From assembly GCF_028583425.1 (NCBI RefSeq), contig NC_072793.1, positions 99,433,689-99,497,688 on the forward strand: DNA of 64,000 bases, read 5' to 3'. A model generated the notes under the pieces. The model was not told the DNA's origin and did not search any database. It saw only the letters and a list, made by a program, of their open reading frames with translations. Every line of letters begins with the position of its first letter. Within the stretch, counting starts at the first letter, position 1. The translations under genes and the position numbers were made by a program. The DNA comes from Eublepharis macularius (Eukaryota; Chordata; Lepidosauria; Squamata; Eublepharidae). Shown here one piece after another: positions 34,872-45,827 of the stretch.

Positions 34872-35388
34872 ATTTAATTGGCTGAACACTCCTCCAACGT
34901 ACCACTCAAATATGGGTGCTCTCATCCATTTTTAAAAATGGAAAACCTGACATCGTGTCATTTCTGTGATGTTTTTGCATTATTTCTCCAATGTTCTAAT
35001 TGGGCTTTGTTTTTGTTTTTTAAAGAATGTGCTGAAGTACACATCTTCCCTTTTTAAAAAAAAGCAAAAATGTAGATTGGTTGTCTGGATGAGCCATTAG
35101 TAATGATAACAGGACGGCAGATTTAAAGTTTGGTAGTTATAAAATCAGGGCCCTTAGCAAACTAAACTTTAAATTAATACTTATTTTCCAGACTCATAAA
35201 AGATTAAAGAAGAATGGAAACACTTGCCTTCTGGGCACTTCTACTTTCCAAATCTTCAAAAAGCAAACATCAATAAGTATAATTCAAATGAGTGAAAAGA
35301 TCCTATGGCACTCACAGGGGTTGTAGGGCCATCAACATATTCTTCATCAGAGTCTCACAGGGATCTTCAGCCGTTTGAGTCACTATAA
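32406..35388. other. No gene recognised (3 kb)
   Basis: Unique-looking AT-rich DNA without recognisable exons; the only clear item is the (CT)n microsatellite at 34840-34869. Possible intergenic DNA or intron of an unseen gene. Confidence 0.4.
34840..34869. repeat. (CT)n microsatellite
   Basis: About 15 uninterrupted CT units. Confidence 0.97.
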
Positions 35389-35877
35389 CAGGGGTGGCCA
35401 AACTTGCTTAAGGTAAGAGCCACACAGAATAAATGTCAGATGTTTGAGAGCCACAAGACATGATGCACTGAAGTGACTTCAGAAGAGGAGGTGGGTTTGG
35501 GGGAGTGTCCTGAAAGTGACATCACAGGAAGAGGCGGGTTTTTGGTGCAGTATGCTGGAAGTGACATCACTGGAAGGAGTGGAGCTGGGAAAGAGCCATC
35601 ACCTGACCTTTGACTTGGATGGGATGTCACAAAAGTGACGTCACATCCTTGCTAGGCTTCACCCCTAAAGTCCCCAGATATTTTCTGAGTCAGACCTAGC
35701 AACCCCAACATTTGTATTGAAAATATAAAAAACATGGAAAGAAAGAAGGAAAGGGAGGGAAAGAACTAAACTAAAATCAAATGTATGGCTGCGGCAACAC
35801 TCAGAGACCTCTGGGAGCCGCACAATATGTCTAGAAGAGCCACATGTGGCTCCCAAGCCACAGTTTGGCCACCCTTG
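35389..35877. mobile_element. hAT non-autonomous element (489 bp)
   Basis: Ends CAGGGGTGGCCAAACTTGC and CAGTTTGGCCACCCTTG form the inverted repeat. The exact 8-bp target duplication CACTATAA occurs at 35381-35388 and 35878-35885. AGAGCCACA...TGTGGCTC subterminal repeats are typical of this common amniote hAT family. No transposase. Confidence 0.93.
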
Positions 35878-35885
35878 CACTATAA

Positions 35886-36307
35886 GAATCAAGGAAATTA
35901 CAAAGAATCTAATCATAATAAATATATTTCTAAGGAAGAATTTGGTATTTAAAGGCACAGAACTACAAGGAAAAATGTTCATGCAAGGTGCAGACAAACA
36001 TAAAGTAAACCAAAGTAGTTCTTTCTCCACTTCCAAGTTGCAATCATTATAGTTAATTGCTAACTCAAAGGAAATTCTGACCTGGCACTTTTGTTCTTTC
36101 AGGCTTAGCAGAGAAATTGTAAGATTTTACCTGGCTCAGAGAAGATAATGGTCATACAAAAGAAAGCTAACAGCCCAATCTTACTTGAGCTAAGTGGAGC
36201 TTATTCCCACGGAAGGTATACATAGGGTTGCAGATTGAGTTTGTTTTAGTTTAGTTATAAGAAACTACTTTGAAAATGCTTCTAAAGAAAAGTGACATGC
36301 TTATGAT
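35886..36307. other. Flank with a degenerate family D segment
   Basis: The segment 36173-36235 (CCCAATCTTACTTGAGCTAAG) resembles half of family D. Nothing else seen. Confidence 0.35.
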
Positions 36308-36767
36308 CCAAAAAATATTTATTTGTTTATGTCATTTATAGTACGCCTTTCTCACAGATTACATAGTGTGAGATTAGTACAATCAGTATCAAGGACATTT
36401 CCATACAGTCTCAAGGACATTTCCATACAGCCTCAGGGACATTTCCATAAACAATGCAATAGGGTAAATAAACCCAAGTTTACAAAGACATAGCATTATC
36501 AAGGATCCAATACAGAGTTGAAGAAATGCTGAAACAACATAATCAGTTCTAGGACTGACAACATAAAGCACAAGTAGTACATATTTAAAGCAACAGATAA
36601 TATGTAAAGCAACATAGTGGTGAAGTCTATGCTCCCTAACTCATTAGCGAAGCATCTGAGACCCCCTTCCTACAATACAGCCCTCCTATCTGAGTAAAAA
36701 AAGCCTTTTTAAATAATTCAGTTTTGCATCATTTGCGGAAAGCCAGGAGAGTGGGGGCTCTCCTGAC

Positions 36768-39700
36768 AAGACATGGGCACGAACGGGGGAAAAAAACCTG
36801 AACAGGCTGTTTGGTGTTCGTTCGTGGAGACGAACACGAACAAACGAACGGGACCGAACATGTCCTGTAAACGAATGTGTTCAGTGTTCGGTGTTCGTTG
36901 GTGCCAGAGCGGCCCCCTTAGCACTTAGAGACCCCATATTCACAGGGAATGTGCAGCAGGCTCTTCTCAGGAAAGAGGAAACACGCAGTGGTCAGGGTGG
37001 GAGAGGAGGACCCAGGGGTTCCAGGTGCGATGATGAACAGCACCTGGAAGATCCTGCGAGGGGGATGGGAAGACCCCAAATCAGTGGCTGCAGGCATCAC
37101 CCACCTCCCTGCCATCATGGAAATGAGGGGACGGGGCGGTGCAAGTGTTGGGGAAGGGACTCACGGCAGTACCCGAGAGGGAGAGGAGGAAAGAGGGAAC
37201 ATGAAATGGTCAGGGTGGGAGACGGGGACCCAGGGGTTCCAGCTGCGGCAACGAGCCGCACCTGGAAGATCCTGTGACAGGGCCTGGAAGACCCCGATCC
37301 ATCAGAGGCTGCTGGCATCAACCACCTCCATGCCATCATGGAAAGAAGGGGACAGGGCGGTGCAAATGGTGGGGAAGGGACTCCTGGCAGTACCTGAGAG
37401 GGAGAGGTATGGACCGGGAACTGGAAAGCTCCCAAGCGAGAGGTAGTTGGGAGGGGTTGGAGTGGTCCCAGAGAGGGAGAGGAAGAAATAGGGCAGTGGC
37501 AGCAGCTGCCATCGCCCACCTTCTTGCCTTTGCAGAAACTACGGGAGTCGCGGGATGCATTCCCACCCGGCTCAAAGAGGTCCAGTCAGTCCCGTTGACA
37601 GAGCTGTGCAACCATGCTGCATCCTTTTACAATAGAATCAGCTGCACGATCGCAGCCGAGCTGCGATCCCATGCTGTGCAACCATGCTGTATCCTTATAC
37701 AATAGAATCGGCTGCGTGATTGCAGCTGAGCTGTCCCTCGTGACCAAGGAGGGAGCAGTAATAGGATAGTCCCTCGTGAAGCGGCAGCTGACATGACCCG
37801 CTATCCTGCCTTTGCAGAAAGAAGGGGATGAGCAGGACAGGAGACATTGCTTGGATGAGTCAGAGTGGTTCCAGAGAGGGAGAGACAGAAACAGGACAGC
37901 AGCAGCAGCAGCTGACATCGGATACCTTCCTGCCTTTGCAGGAAGGACATGAGTCAAGGGACTCATTTCCCCCTGCTCAGCGTTTGCAAAGACAGGGGCA
38001 CCATGCGGCTCAACTACATGTGCAACAGCTCCTGAGCTGTTGCACAAGTGCCCAAAGGAGGCTGCCGCCAGCATCACCTACTTTCCTGCCTTTGCAGAAA
38101 GGAGATGTCATAATGATCTGGCTGTGCCAGGAAGGCCTATCAAGGTCTCAGAAGCCTGTTAGCAGTGGGAGTGGGCCTGGCTAAACCTGACCCAAACATG
38201 CCAGCCCTCATTCGAGATACCCGCAGGACTCGATGGGCAAGGGTGCGTGGCGACAGCATGGAGAACCAAAGGGCAAGATGCTTTAGTAGCTTGCAGAACC
38301 CCCATGCACTCCATGAAGGATATGGGCAATCCATGTAGGGCAATCGTTTCTGCCAAGACACAAAGGCCCGCCTCCTGAGCCCTCAACCTCGACATTCTAA
38401 GCGGCGCTGTCCCAGACCCCGAGGGGACAACCTCCAAGAGCACGGCCTGCCTGAGCACTCCGCTCCCACCAGCGTCACCCTCAGGGCAAAGTGACCCAAT
38501 GATCCCTGCTCAGAAGAGCTGGCCACCCCCTTTCTCCCCCCAATGGATGTTTCACTGGGCGAGGACAGAGACCACAGGCTTGGGTGGTGCGTCTTCAGGT
38601 GCCGAGTCAGGGCCGTCGATGACAGGTGCTTCGGGTTTTTGCCCCTGTGCACCAGGACATCACAGGCACGGCACTGCACCACACAGGGGTCATTAGGAAG
38701 GGCCCAAAAGTGCCTCCATACGGAGGCGTTGAAACATGGACTGCTAACTGTCCCAGGGGAAGGAGGACAAACAGTTACAGGTTACACTGTGGAGCTGGCC
38801 ATGGATGACGGGATGAGGGGTGGACTGCAGGTGGGGACAACACCGAGAGTTTGGGATGGGGACGGGAGGAAACTTTCATAACCACCCACCCCTCCTCAAA
38901 ATGTTGAGATACTCTCCCCCCAGCAGAAAGACCTCTTTGGCCTCCTCCACAGCCCCCAGAGGTGAATTTGGGGGAGCGGGAGGACTCTCCGCTGCCCACG
39001 AGCCACACCCAGTATTGCTTTCCACAAGTAAACCAGGAGGACTACCTTCGCACTTCACCCAATGACCACCCTTGGCGGCCAAAACAACAGGAAGACTCAT
39101 TGTGCCACCAAACTAGAATTAAGGCGGACAGAAAAGGAGAGAACACTGTGAGCCCTTAGCCAAGGTGCCCAGTGAGCTTGGCCCCAGGGCCTGGCAGCAG
39201 CCCTGGAACCAGAGGGAGGGGGTAGAGCCCTAGCCCAACACTCCCAGAGACCTGACCAGATCAGGAACTAATAATCAGGGTGAGCCCTCAGCCAAGGTGC
39301 CCACCGAGCTTGGCCTCAGGGCCTGGCAGCAGCCCTGGAACCAGAGGCTGAGGCTAGAGCACTAGCCAAGCACACCCACAAGCCTGACCACCAGATCAGG
39401 CACCAGCTGATACTGATACTACTACTAATAATAATCAGGGTGAGCCCTCAGCCAAGGTGCCCACTGAGCTTGGCCCCAGGGCCTGGAAGCAGCCCTGGAA
39501 GCAGAGGGGATAGCTCCCTATCCCACCCACCATACACAGAAAAAAGCCCAGCTCCAATGCTCTATCCCACTCTCTCCCCCAAAACCCTATTCACAGCTCT
39601 CTCCCATTCCACTGCTTTTATAAGCTGAGGACTCATTGAGAAACTCAGGAGGCCTGTGGTTGGCAGTCAGAACTGCCTAACAGGGTTTGCAGGGATGAGA

Positions 39701-40089
39701 TTGGAGTTCCCATGGCCACAGAACACCCCCCCTCCTCCCTCCTTCCCCCCTGGTGTCTGCTCCCACATTACCAATTGTAAATGATTTGCAGCTCCACGCT
39801 GGGAAGGAAGACCTGCCCATCAAGCTAAGTTGGCCTTTGATTGGGGTGTCCAGGGCAACAGAGGGAGTGCAGACAGAGTTCAGGCACTCCCCCCCCTCTG
39901 TTGCCGAGGCAATTGATTGAAGGCGCCTGAGTGTCTAGCTTCCCAAACGGCGGCCGAGCGCAATGAACAAGGCTTGTGCCGACCACCTATTTGGCTAGAA
40001 TGGCGCACCACGAACGGCCCGTTCACAAGCAGCCAAGCAACTTGTTCGTGGGGTTTTTCCATTCATAATGCTGTTTGTGCCCGTGTCTA
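36768..40089. mobile_element. 3.3-kb hAT element with internal tandem repeats
   Basis: Ends AAGACATGGGCACGAACGG and CTGTTTGTGCCCGTGTCTA form the inverted repeat. The exact 8-bp target duplication CTCCTGAC is at 36760-36767 and 40090-40097, inside the LINE. Subterminal GAACA/TGTTCG motifs are dense at 36805-36900. Internal tandem repeats: a unit of about 218 bp at 36973-37410, a unit of about 73 bp at 37605-37730, and a unit of about 133-159 bp beginning GTGAGCCCT(T/C)AGCCAAGG at 39148, 39281 and 39440. A BED-finger ORF lies on the minus strand at 38383-38682. Same terminal family as 1451-2174. Confidence 0.9.
38383..38682 (-). pseudogene. BED-type zinc finger remnant of an hAT transposase
   Basis: The 99-residue frame carries C4-x2-C7, then HLSSTALTRHLKTHHP with H28 and H32/H33, the CCHH arrangement of a BED zinc finger that binds DNA at the N-terminus of hAT transposases. 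The rest of the frame shows no RNase-H-fold catalytic core or dimerisation (hATC) region, so only the DNA-binding part survives. Confidence 0.65.
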
Positions 40090-41433
40090 CTCCTGACCTC
40101 CTCAGGCAGGCCATTCCACAGGGTAGGAGCCACCACAGAGAAAGTCTGTGTACGGGATCCTGTCGATTTCGCCCATGTGCAGGCTGGCACCTGCAGGAGA
40201 CCCTGTTCAGATGAGTGAAGCTGCCATGGAGGAACATAGGGAGGGAGGCGGTCCCATAGGTATGCTGGGCCAAGGCCATGAAGAGCTTTGTGTGTAATAA
40301 CCAATACCTTGAACTGAGCATGGTAACTGAAAGGTAGCCAATGGAGTGACTGTAGGATGGGAGTGATGTTCATGCTCCTGCTTGCTCCTGGCGTTTTGCA
40401 CCAGTTAGAGCCTCCTAGTTAACTTAGATGGGAGACCTATGTATAGTGCATTACAATAGTCAAGTTTTCATGTTACCATAGCATGGATCCAGGTGGCCAG
40501 GTTGGCCGTGTCGAGGTAAGAAGCCATCTTCCAGGCTAGAGGGAGATTGTAGAATGCATTTTTGTGGCTGCCTTAACTTGTTTTTCTAGTATAGCGCTGG
40601 ATCCAGTATAACCCCTAGGCACTTAACCAAGTCTGCAAGAGTCAGACAAACTCCATTGAAAGTGGGGAGTACAGTATCTTTAACGATCTCTGCCTTCCCA
40701 ACAAGCATCATTTCAGTCTTTTCAGCCATTTCACCACGGCTGTCAGGCAGTGATCCAAGATTTCAAATGCATCCTGAGGGGACCTGGATAACAAGATATA
40801 GAGTTGGGTGTTATCTGCATATTGGTGACATCCAACTCCATAGCTGCAAGTGAGTTCTCCTAAATGCTTTACGTAGAGGTTGAATAACATGGGAGATAAA
40901 ATTGCACCCTGCAGAACCCTACAAGATAGTTCCCATTCTGGAGATAGTTGATCTCCGACGACAACCCTTTGAGTCCATTCTGTGATAAATTATTTAAACC
41001 AGTCCAGGGCCCATCCTTTGATGCCCACTTCTGTTTCTAAGCACTTCAACAGGATGGCATGGTCTACTGTGTTAAAGGCTGCAGACAGATCTGGAAGGAG
41101 CAATAATAGATCCAGGAGGAGCAATAAGGAGGCATGGCCTTTGTCTATATTCAGATGGAGATCATCCACTAATGCTACTAGTGCTGTCTCTGTCCCATGC
41201 CTTGGTCTGAAGCCAGACTGGAAAGGGTATAGAGCGCTAGAGTTTTCCAAGAAGATCTGGAGTTGGTCAGCTACTGCTCTCTCAATCACTTTGCCCAGAA
41301 AGGGCAGATTAGGGACTGGGTGATAATTGACCACATCAGTTTTGCTAGGGATGTTTTTTTAAATAGCGGATGGATAACCACCTGTTTGAGTGGTCGGGGA
41401 AGGTGCCCTGGGTTAGTTGATTTAAAATAGATC

Positions 41434-41641
41434 AAGATGGGTAGCCGTGTTCGTCTGGAGCAGTAGAAAAGAGCAATAGCCCAGTAGCACCTATAAGAGT
41501 AACAAAATTTGTGGTAGGGTATGAGCTTTCATGAGCCACAGCTCACTTCTTGAGATAGTGAGCTGTAACTCCCAAAAGCTCATACCGTACCACAAATTTT
41601 GTTAGTCTTATAGGTGCTATTGGACTCTTGCTCTTTTCTAC
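41434..41641. mobile_element. Penelope-type foldback insertion in the LINE
   Basis: A 208-bp insertion flanked by an exact 16-bp duplication TGATTTAAAATAGATC (41418-41433, 41642-41657). Its two halves are inverted copies: CCCAGTAGCACCTATAAGAG ... AACAAAATTTGTGGTA and TACCACAAATTTTGTTAGTC ... GGTGCTATTGGACTC. The central part (GAGCTTTCATGAGCCACAGC) is a further inverted match. Confidence 0.88.
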
Positions 41642-42290
41642 TGATTTAAAATAGATCTCAGAGGCTCACTTATGTGATCGTTACCTGATTTTAACAGCCA
41701 AGATGGGCAAGGATCGAGTGCACAAGTAGTGGCGTTCATAGATGCTAGGATCCTATTAAGGTTTGTCATTGTAATTGGTTCAAAGTAGTCCAAATGTAGG
41801 CCAGATGGTGTATAAAGCATTTCTATCTCATTTGCATTGCAGCTAGCCTCTAGATCAGAGTGTATATGTGCAAAGGCCTTGCAGCTAATTGTCTGTTCTT
41901 GTGACTGTAAAGGTTCAGATTTAGGGGTTAGAAGGTATCTGGATATCCTGAACAATTGGGACAGTTGTGGTTGCCAAGAAATAACATTTCTTTGCCACAC
42001 TAGATCCTCCAGTGTGTTCTGTAGCATGCTCTATCAGCTTCCGTGCAAGTTTTTTGCTAGTGTCTTTTTAGATATCTTCCGACCCTCTTCAGATCAGCCA
42101 GCTCCATGGTAGACCATAGTGCTGGCTTCTGTCCCAAGGGCTGGTGGGGTTGACAAGGAGCAATGGGGTCAATAGCTTCAAGAAGCTTTGCATTGCAGAT
42201 GACAAAGGAGCCGTGAGCAAATGGTGGTACAAATGGCTGCTGTTTGCTATTTGTTTGTTTGCTTGTTTTGATCCCTTTTCATCCACAGAA

Positions 42291-42709
42291 ATTTAGGTAG
42301 GTTACACTCTAGCATATATAAAGGTTTGCTTTATATAGCAAATATATCTACCACATATACCCTGGTGCACACTCTTAACTACAAATGGAAGATGCAAACA
42401 AAGGTTGGTAAAGAGATTGGGGTTTTTTTTGTAACTACAGGGCTGCCAGTGAGAATATGTCCACATATCCTTGCAATCAAAACAATGTGCATGAATCTAA
42501 CAATCAGCATAATAAGCAAGTCTAAGCAATAACCATGGAATTCAGAGGAAAAGGCAAATTCATAGTGCCCACAAGACATGGTGATAAAGTTGATATCAAG
42601 AGTATCCAAAAAGTCTACAAACAAATTAGCATTCACATCTGTCATTGTTCATTGCTAGCTCCTTCTTTTTCCTTTAGATGAAATACTCAACATGCCATAT
42701 TTTCCACAG
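42291..42709. other. No gene recognised
   Basis: Short AT-rich interval between the LINE 5' truncation and the next element. Confidence 0.35.
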
Positions 42710-42840
42710 CAGTGGTTCCCAACTTTTGGATATGACCCACAAGTCCAAATTTCCTTGGTACAATGACCCACCCAGGGTCAACCCTGGGCAAATTATGACC
42801 TTGGCGCCCATCTAGTTCAGCATTCCAATGTCCAACCATA
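42710..42840 (+). mobile_element. Truncated hAT (Charlie-like) end
   Basis: CAGTGGTTCCCAACTTTTGG followed by ATATGACCCACAAGTCC matches a typical hAT-Charlie terminal sequence. The opposite terminus is not found before the Penelope element. Confidence 0.5.
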
Positions 42841-42851
42841 TATTTTTGAAA

Positions 42852-45025
42852 AGAGTCCAGTAGCACCTTTAAGACTAACCAATTTTATTTTAGCATAAGC
42901 TTTCGAGAATCAAGTTCTCTTCGTCAGATGCCTGATACAGAGACTGGTCAAACACAGAAGAGCAAGAGAGGGAAGAGGCAATTAGGGGGGAGGGGGAGGG
43001 AGCAATCAAAACATTCCTTTGCTAGTATATGTAAACATCTCCTTTTGGTGTGTGTATCAGTTGGCTTCAAAGGAGTTTGCCCTGTTAGTTTGTAGAAGCC
43101 AAACAGCTAGACCATCCAATTCCATTGCAGTATGGGCCTTCGGTAACCACAGCTCTCCCTGCCAGATGCATCTGACAAAGAGATCTGTGGTTCCCGAAAG
43201 CCCACGCCAGGTACCACTGAGCTCCCCCAGACCCCACCTCTGTAAAGGAAATCTGTTACCTGTGGTAATGTGATAACCATTCATAGTCCCTATTCAGTCC
43301 CAGCTTGACAGTCAAATTTGCATATGAATTCCAGTTCAGCAGCCTCCCGTTGGATTTTGTTTTTGAAAGGTTTCTGTTGAACTACAGTGACCTTTAAGTC
43401 TTTGATGGAATGTCCTGGTAGATTGAAGTGTTCTCCCACTGGTTTCTGGACGTTTCCATTTCTAATGTCAGATTTGTGTCCATTTATTCTTTTGCATAGA
43501 GGTTGGCTGGTTTGTCCAATGTACAGAGCAGAAGGACATTGTTGGCACATGAGGGCATATATCAGATTGGAGGATGAGCAGCTGTAAGAGCCAGAGACAG
43601 TGTAGTTGATGCCATTGGGTCCTGTAATTGTATTCCCTGGGTAGATATAGGGGCAGAGCTGGCATCTGGGTCTGTTGCAGGGCCTGGTACCTGTGCTGGT
43701 GACTCTGCTGGCCGATTCATGGTTGTGAGTGAGAAGTCGTTTAAGGTTGGGGGGCTGTCTGTAGGCAAGGAAAGGTCTTCCACCCAGGGCTTCTGAGAGA
43801 GAGGTATCATTTTCCAGGATGGGTTGTAGCTCACTGATGATACGTTGGATGGGTTTGAGCTGGGAACTATAGGTGACAACCAGTGGTGTTCTGTTGTTAG
43901 TTCCTTTAGGCTTGTCCTGGAGCAGGCTGTTTCTGTGTACTAGTCTGGCCCTGTTGATTTGTTTCTTCACTTCATTTGGTGGGTACTGTAGTCCCAAAAA
44001 TGCTTGTTGTAAATCTCTTAAGTGTGAGTCTCGGTCCAGAGCATTGGAGCAGATACGGTTGTAACGTAAGGCTTGGCTGTAGACAATAGACCGAGTGGTA
44101 TGTTTAGGGTGGTAGCTGGAGGCATGTAGATATGAGTATCGGTCTGTTGGTTTCCGGTATAAGGTGGTATTTATTCGTCCATTATGTAGTTGTACAGTCG
44201 TGTCCAGGAAGTGTACCTGTTGTGTAGAGTGGTCCAGGCTTAGGTTGATAGTAGGGTGAAAGTTATTGAAGTCTTGGTGAAATCTCTCAAGAGCTTCCTT
44301 CCCATGGGTCCAAATGATGAAGATGTCATCCAGGAATCTTAAGTATAGTAGTGGTTCCAGTGGATGGGAGCTGAGGAAGCGTTGTTCCAAGTCCGCCATG
44401 AATATGTTAGCATATTGTGGTGCCATGCGTGTGCCCATGGCTGTGCCATTAATCTGTAGATATAAGTTGTCACCAAATTCGAAGTAATTGTGAGTGAGTA
44501 CGAAGTGACAAAGTTCAGTGGCGAGGTGTGCTGTGGTTTTGTCCAGGATAATATTCCGTATGGCTTGCAGTCCATCCGCATGTGGGATATTGGTGTATAA
44601 AGCCTCCACATCCATGGTTGCTAGGATGGTGTCATCAGGTAGGTTGTCAATGGACTGTATTTTCCTGAGGAAGTCAGTGGTGTCCCGTAAATAGCTGGGT
44701 GTGCTGGTGGCATAGGGCCTGAGGATAGAGTCCATGTATCCTGAGACTCCTACCGTGATAGTGTCTCTTCCTGAGACGATGGGGCGTCCTGTGTTACCCG
44801 GTTTATGGATTTTGGATAGTAGGTAGAATTTTCCTGGCCGTGGTTCCTGGGGTGTGTCCGTATGGATGCATTCTTGTATGTCCATGGGAAGAGTCTTCAA
44901 TATTTTATTGAGTTCTCTTTTATATTGCTCCGTAGGATCGATATTATCCTGGAGGAGGACAACAGTGTCAGCTGCTGCTGGGGTGAGGAAGAGGAGCACA
45001 GTGCAATCACCGCACATGCTACCTT
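42852..45025 (-). mobile_element. Penelope-like retroelement, 5'-truncated, coding region intact
   Basis: Minus-strand element. Its 3' terminus at 42852-42935 (AAAGAGTCCAGTAGCACC, GACTAACCAATTTTATTTTA, GCATAAGCTTTCGAGAATC) is the sequence seen in the small insertions at 2490 and 27309. The long ORF lies at 45017-43290, followed by a 3' UTR of about 430 bp. Within that UTR, a degenerate second copy of the GCATCTGACAAAGAGATCTG / CGAAAGCCCACGCC motif lies at 43165-43210. The 5' limit and the target duplication are not determined. Confidence 0.85.
43290..45017 (-). CDS. Penelope-like reverse transcriptase with GIY-YIG endonuclease
   Basis: Uninterrupted 575-codon frame. The RT domain covers about residues 60-290: KFYLLSKIHKPG, RPIVSG, ATMDVEALYTNIP, a GTAMGTRMAPQYANIFM block and the catalytic FLDD at 228-231 (FLDDIFIIW). 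A cysteine-rich linker (C447, C452, C455) is followed by a GIY-YIG endonuclease at 485-545, with LIYALMCQQC, ALYIGQTSQPLCKRINGHKSD and GEHFNLPGH. In Penelope-like elements the two enzymes carry out target cleavage and primed reverse transcription. The N-terminus is probably shorter than in a full element, and the first Met may not be the original start. No internal stop, so this copy is young. Its 3' end matches the smaller Penelope pieces in the window. Confidence 0.93.
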   Translation of the reverse strand: MCGDCTVLLFLTPAAADTVVLLQDNIDPTEQYKRELNKILKTLPMDIQECIHTDTPQEPRPGKFYLLSKIHKPGNTGRPIVSGRDTITVGVSGYMDSILRPYATSTPSYLRDTTDFLRKIQSIDNLPDDTILATMDVEALYTNIPHADGLQAIRNIILDKTTAHLATELCHFVLTHNYFEFGDNLYLQINGTAMGTRMAPQYANIFMADLEQRFLSSHPLEPLLYLRFLDDIFIIWTHGKEALERFHQDFNNFHPTINLSLDHSTQQVHFLDTTVQLHNGRINTTLYRKPTDRYSYLHASSYHPKHTTRSIVYSQALRYNRICSNALDRDSHLRDLQQAFLGLQYPPNEVKKQINRARLVHRNSLLQDKPKGTNNRTPLVVTYSSQLKPIQRIISELQPILENDTSLSEALGGRPFLAYRQPPNLKRLLTHNHESASRVTSTGTRPCNRPRCQLCPYIYPGNTITGPNGINYTVSGSYSCSSSNLIYALMCQQCPSALYIGQTSQPLCKRINGHKSDIRNGNVQKPVGEHFNLPGHSIKDLKVTVVQQKPFKNKIQREAAELEFICKFDCQAGTE

Positions 45026-45149
45026 GGATGGTGCATAGTGGTAGCTCACAGCTGCAGCCTGGCCTGCATTGGGTGGGTGGCTGATTGCACAGACGTGGCA
45101 GAAGCCTTGCTCCCTTCCATCCCTCATGACCTCACCAGACTTCCCTTCT
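45026..45149. other. Junction region right of the Penelope element
   Basis: Nothing recognised. Confidence 0.3.
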
Positions 45150-45375
45150 CTCCCTGCTGGCTGTCATAGCCCCACATCATTTCCATAAAATTTCTGGCAA
45201 TTCCTAGAGAGGTGTGATAGCACGTCCATATTTTCCTGGAAGTGATGTCACACCATCACCAATGATAGATTTTTAATTTTTTAAAAAAATCTCCTGCTAG
45301 TCACTGGAGTGTTAGCAGGCAAGGTCCACTGGGGATGAGAGATATCCCACCCTCAGCAAGCACATGGCAACCCTA
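45150..45375. repeat. Family C repeat
   Basis: GGCAATTCCTAGAGAGGTGTG, CCTGGAAGTGATGTCACACC and a right end ACATGGCAACCCTA. The internal sequence is shared with 6526-7128. Confidence 0.55.
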
Positions 45376-45454
45376 AATTAAACTGGTGTTGAGCTGCTTA
45401 ATTTCAGCGATGTTAGGATTTCCTCTACTTCAGCATCACTTTTTGCAAATAATG

Positions 45455-45810
45455 TGTTTGTTTTATTTAGAATATTTCTTCAGTCCTGCTCAAGGAAGCT
45501 TATAAATAAAAAACACGATATTAAAACACAAGCAGAATAAGAACTATCCATAAAACAAAAGCAGACCATTAAAAAACTGGTAAAATAAAATCCCTATGTA
45601 ACTAAAAGCTTAGATAGAAAGATGTGCTTTAACCTTGCACCTAAAATAAAGTAAAGCAGGTGCCAGGCAAGTCTCAAGGGCGGGGGTGCCCTAAAACCCA
45701 AGTCCCACCACAGAAAATGCCCCACTTGGAGAGTATCCTGACTCCAAGGGAAAGATGACCATCCCTGCAGGCTTGGGCACAATAGTGACGACCCCAGCAG
45801 ACCTAACAGC
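45455..45810 (-). mobile_element. Old LINE 3' fragment
   Basis: TTTTATTTAGAATATTTCTTC at the left and, further right, GCTTTAACCTTGCACCTAAA and GGTGCCCTAAAACCCAAGTC resemble the 3' part of CR1/L2-type LINEs. Weak identity. Confidence 0.4.
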
Positions 45811-45827
45811 CACAATATACCGATATC

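Larger units (their letters stand above)
36308..42290 (-). pseudogene. LINE (CR1/L2-type) ORF2 relic, minus strand, split by two insertions
   Basis: The LINE reads right to left, from about 42290 (5') to an ATTTATTT-rich 3' end at 36308. Recognisable ORF2 segments are FEPITMTNLNRI ... ALDPCPSWLLKSGNDHI (42027-41638); FLGKVIERAVADQL, SGFRPRHGTETAL and LPDLSAAFNTVDHAI (41334-40990); MLFNLYVKHLGEL and GVGCHQYADNTQLYI (40890-40708); and LQSLHWLPFSYHAQFKV (40373-40023). These are reverse transcriptase motifs, including the YADNTQ version of the YADD-type catalytic box. Stops and frameshifts separate them. It is interrupted by the hAT element 36768-40089 and by a Penelope foldback at 41434-41641. 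The plus-strand relic at 58640-60541 is the same family. Confidence 0.88.
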
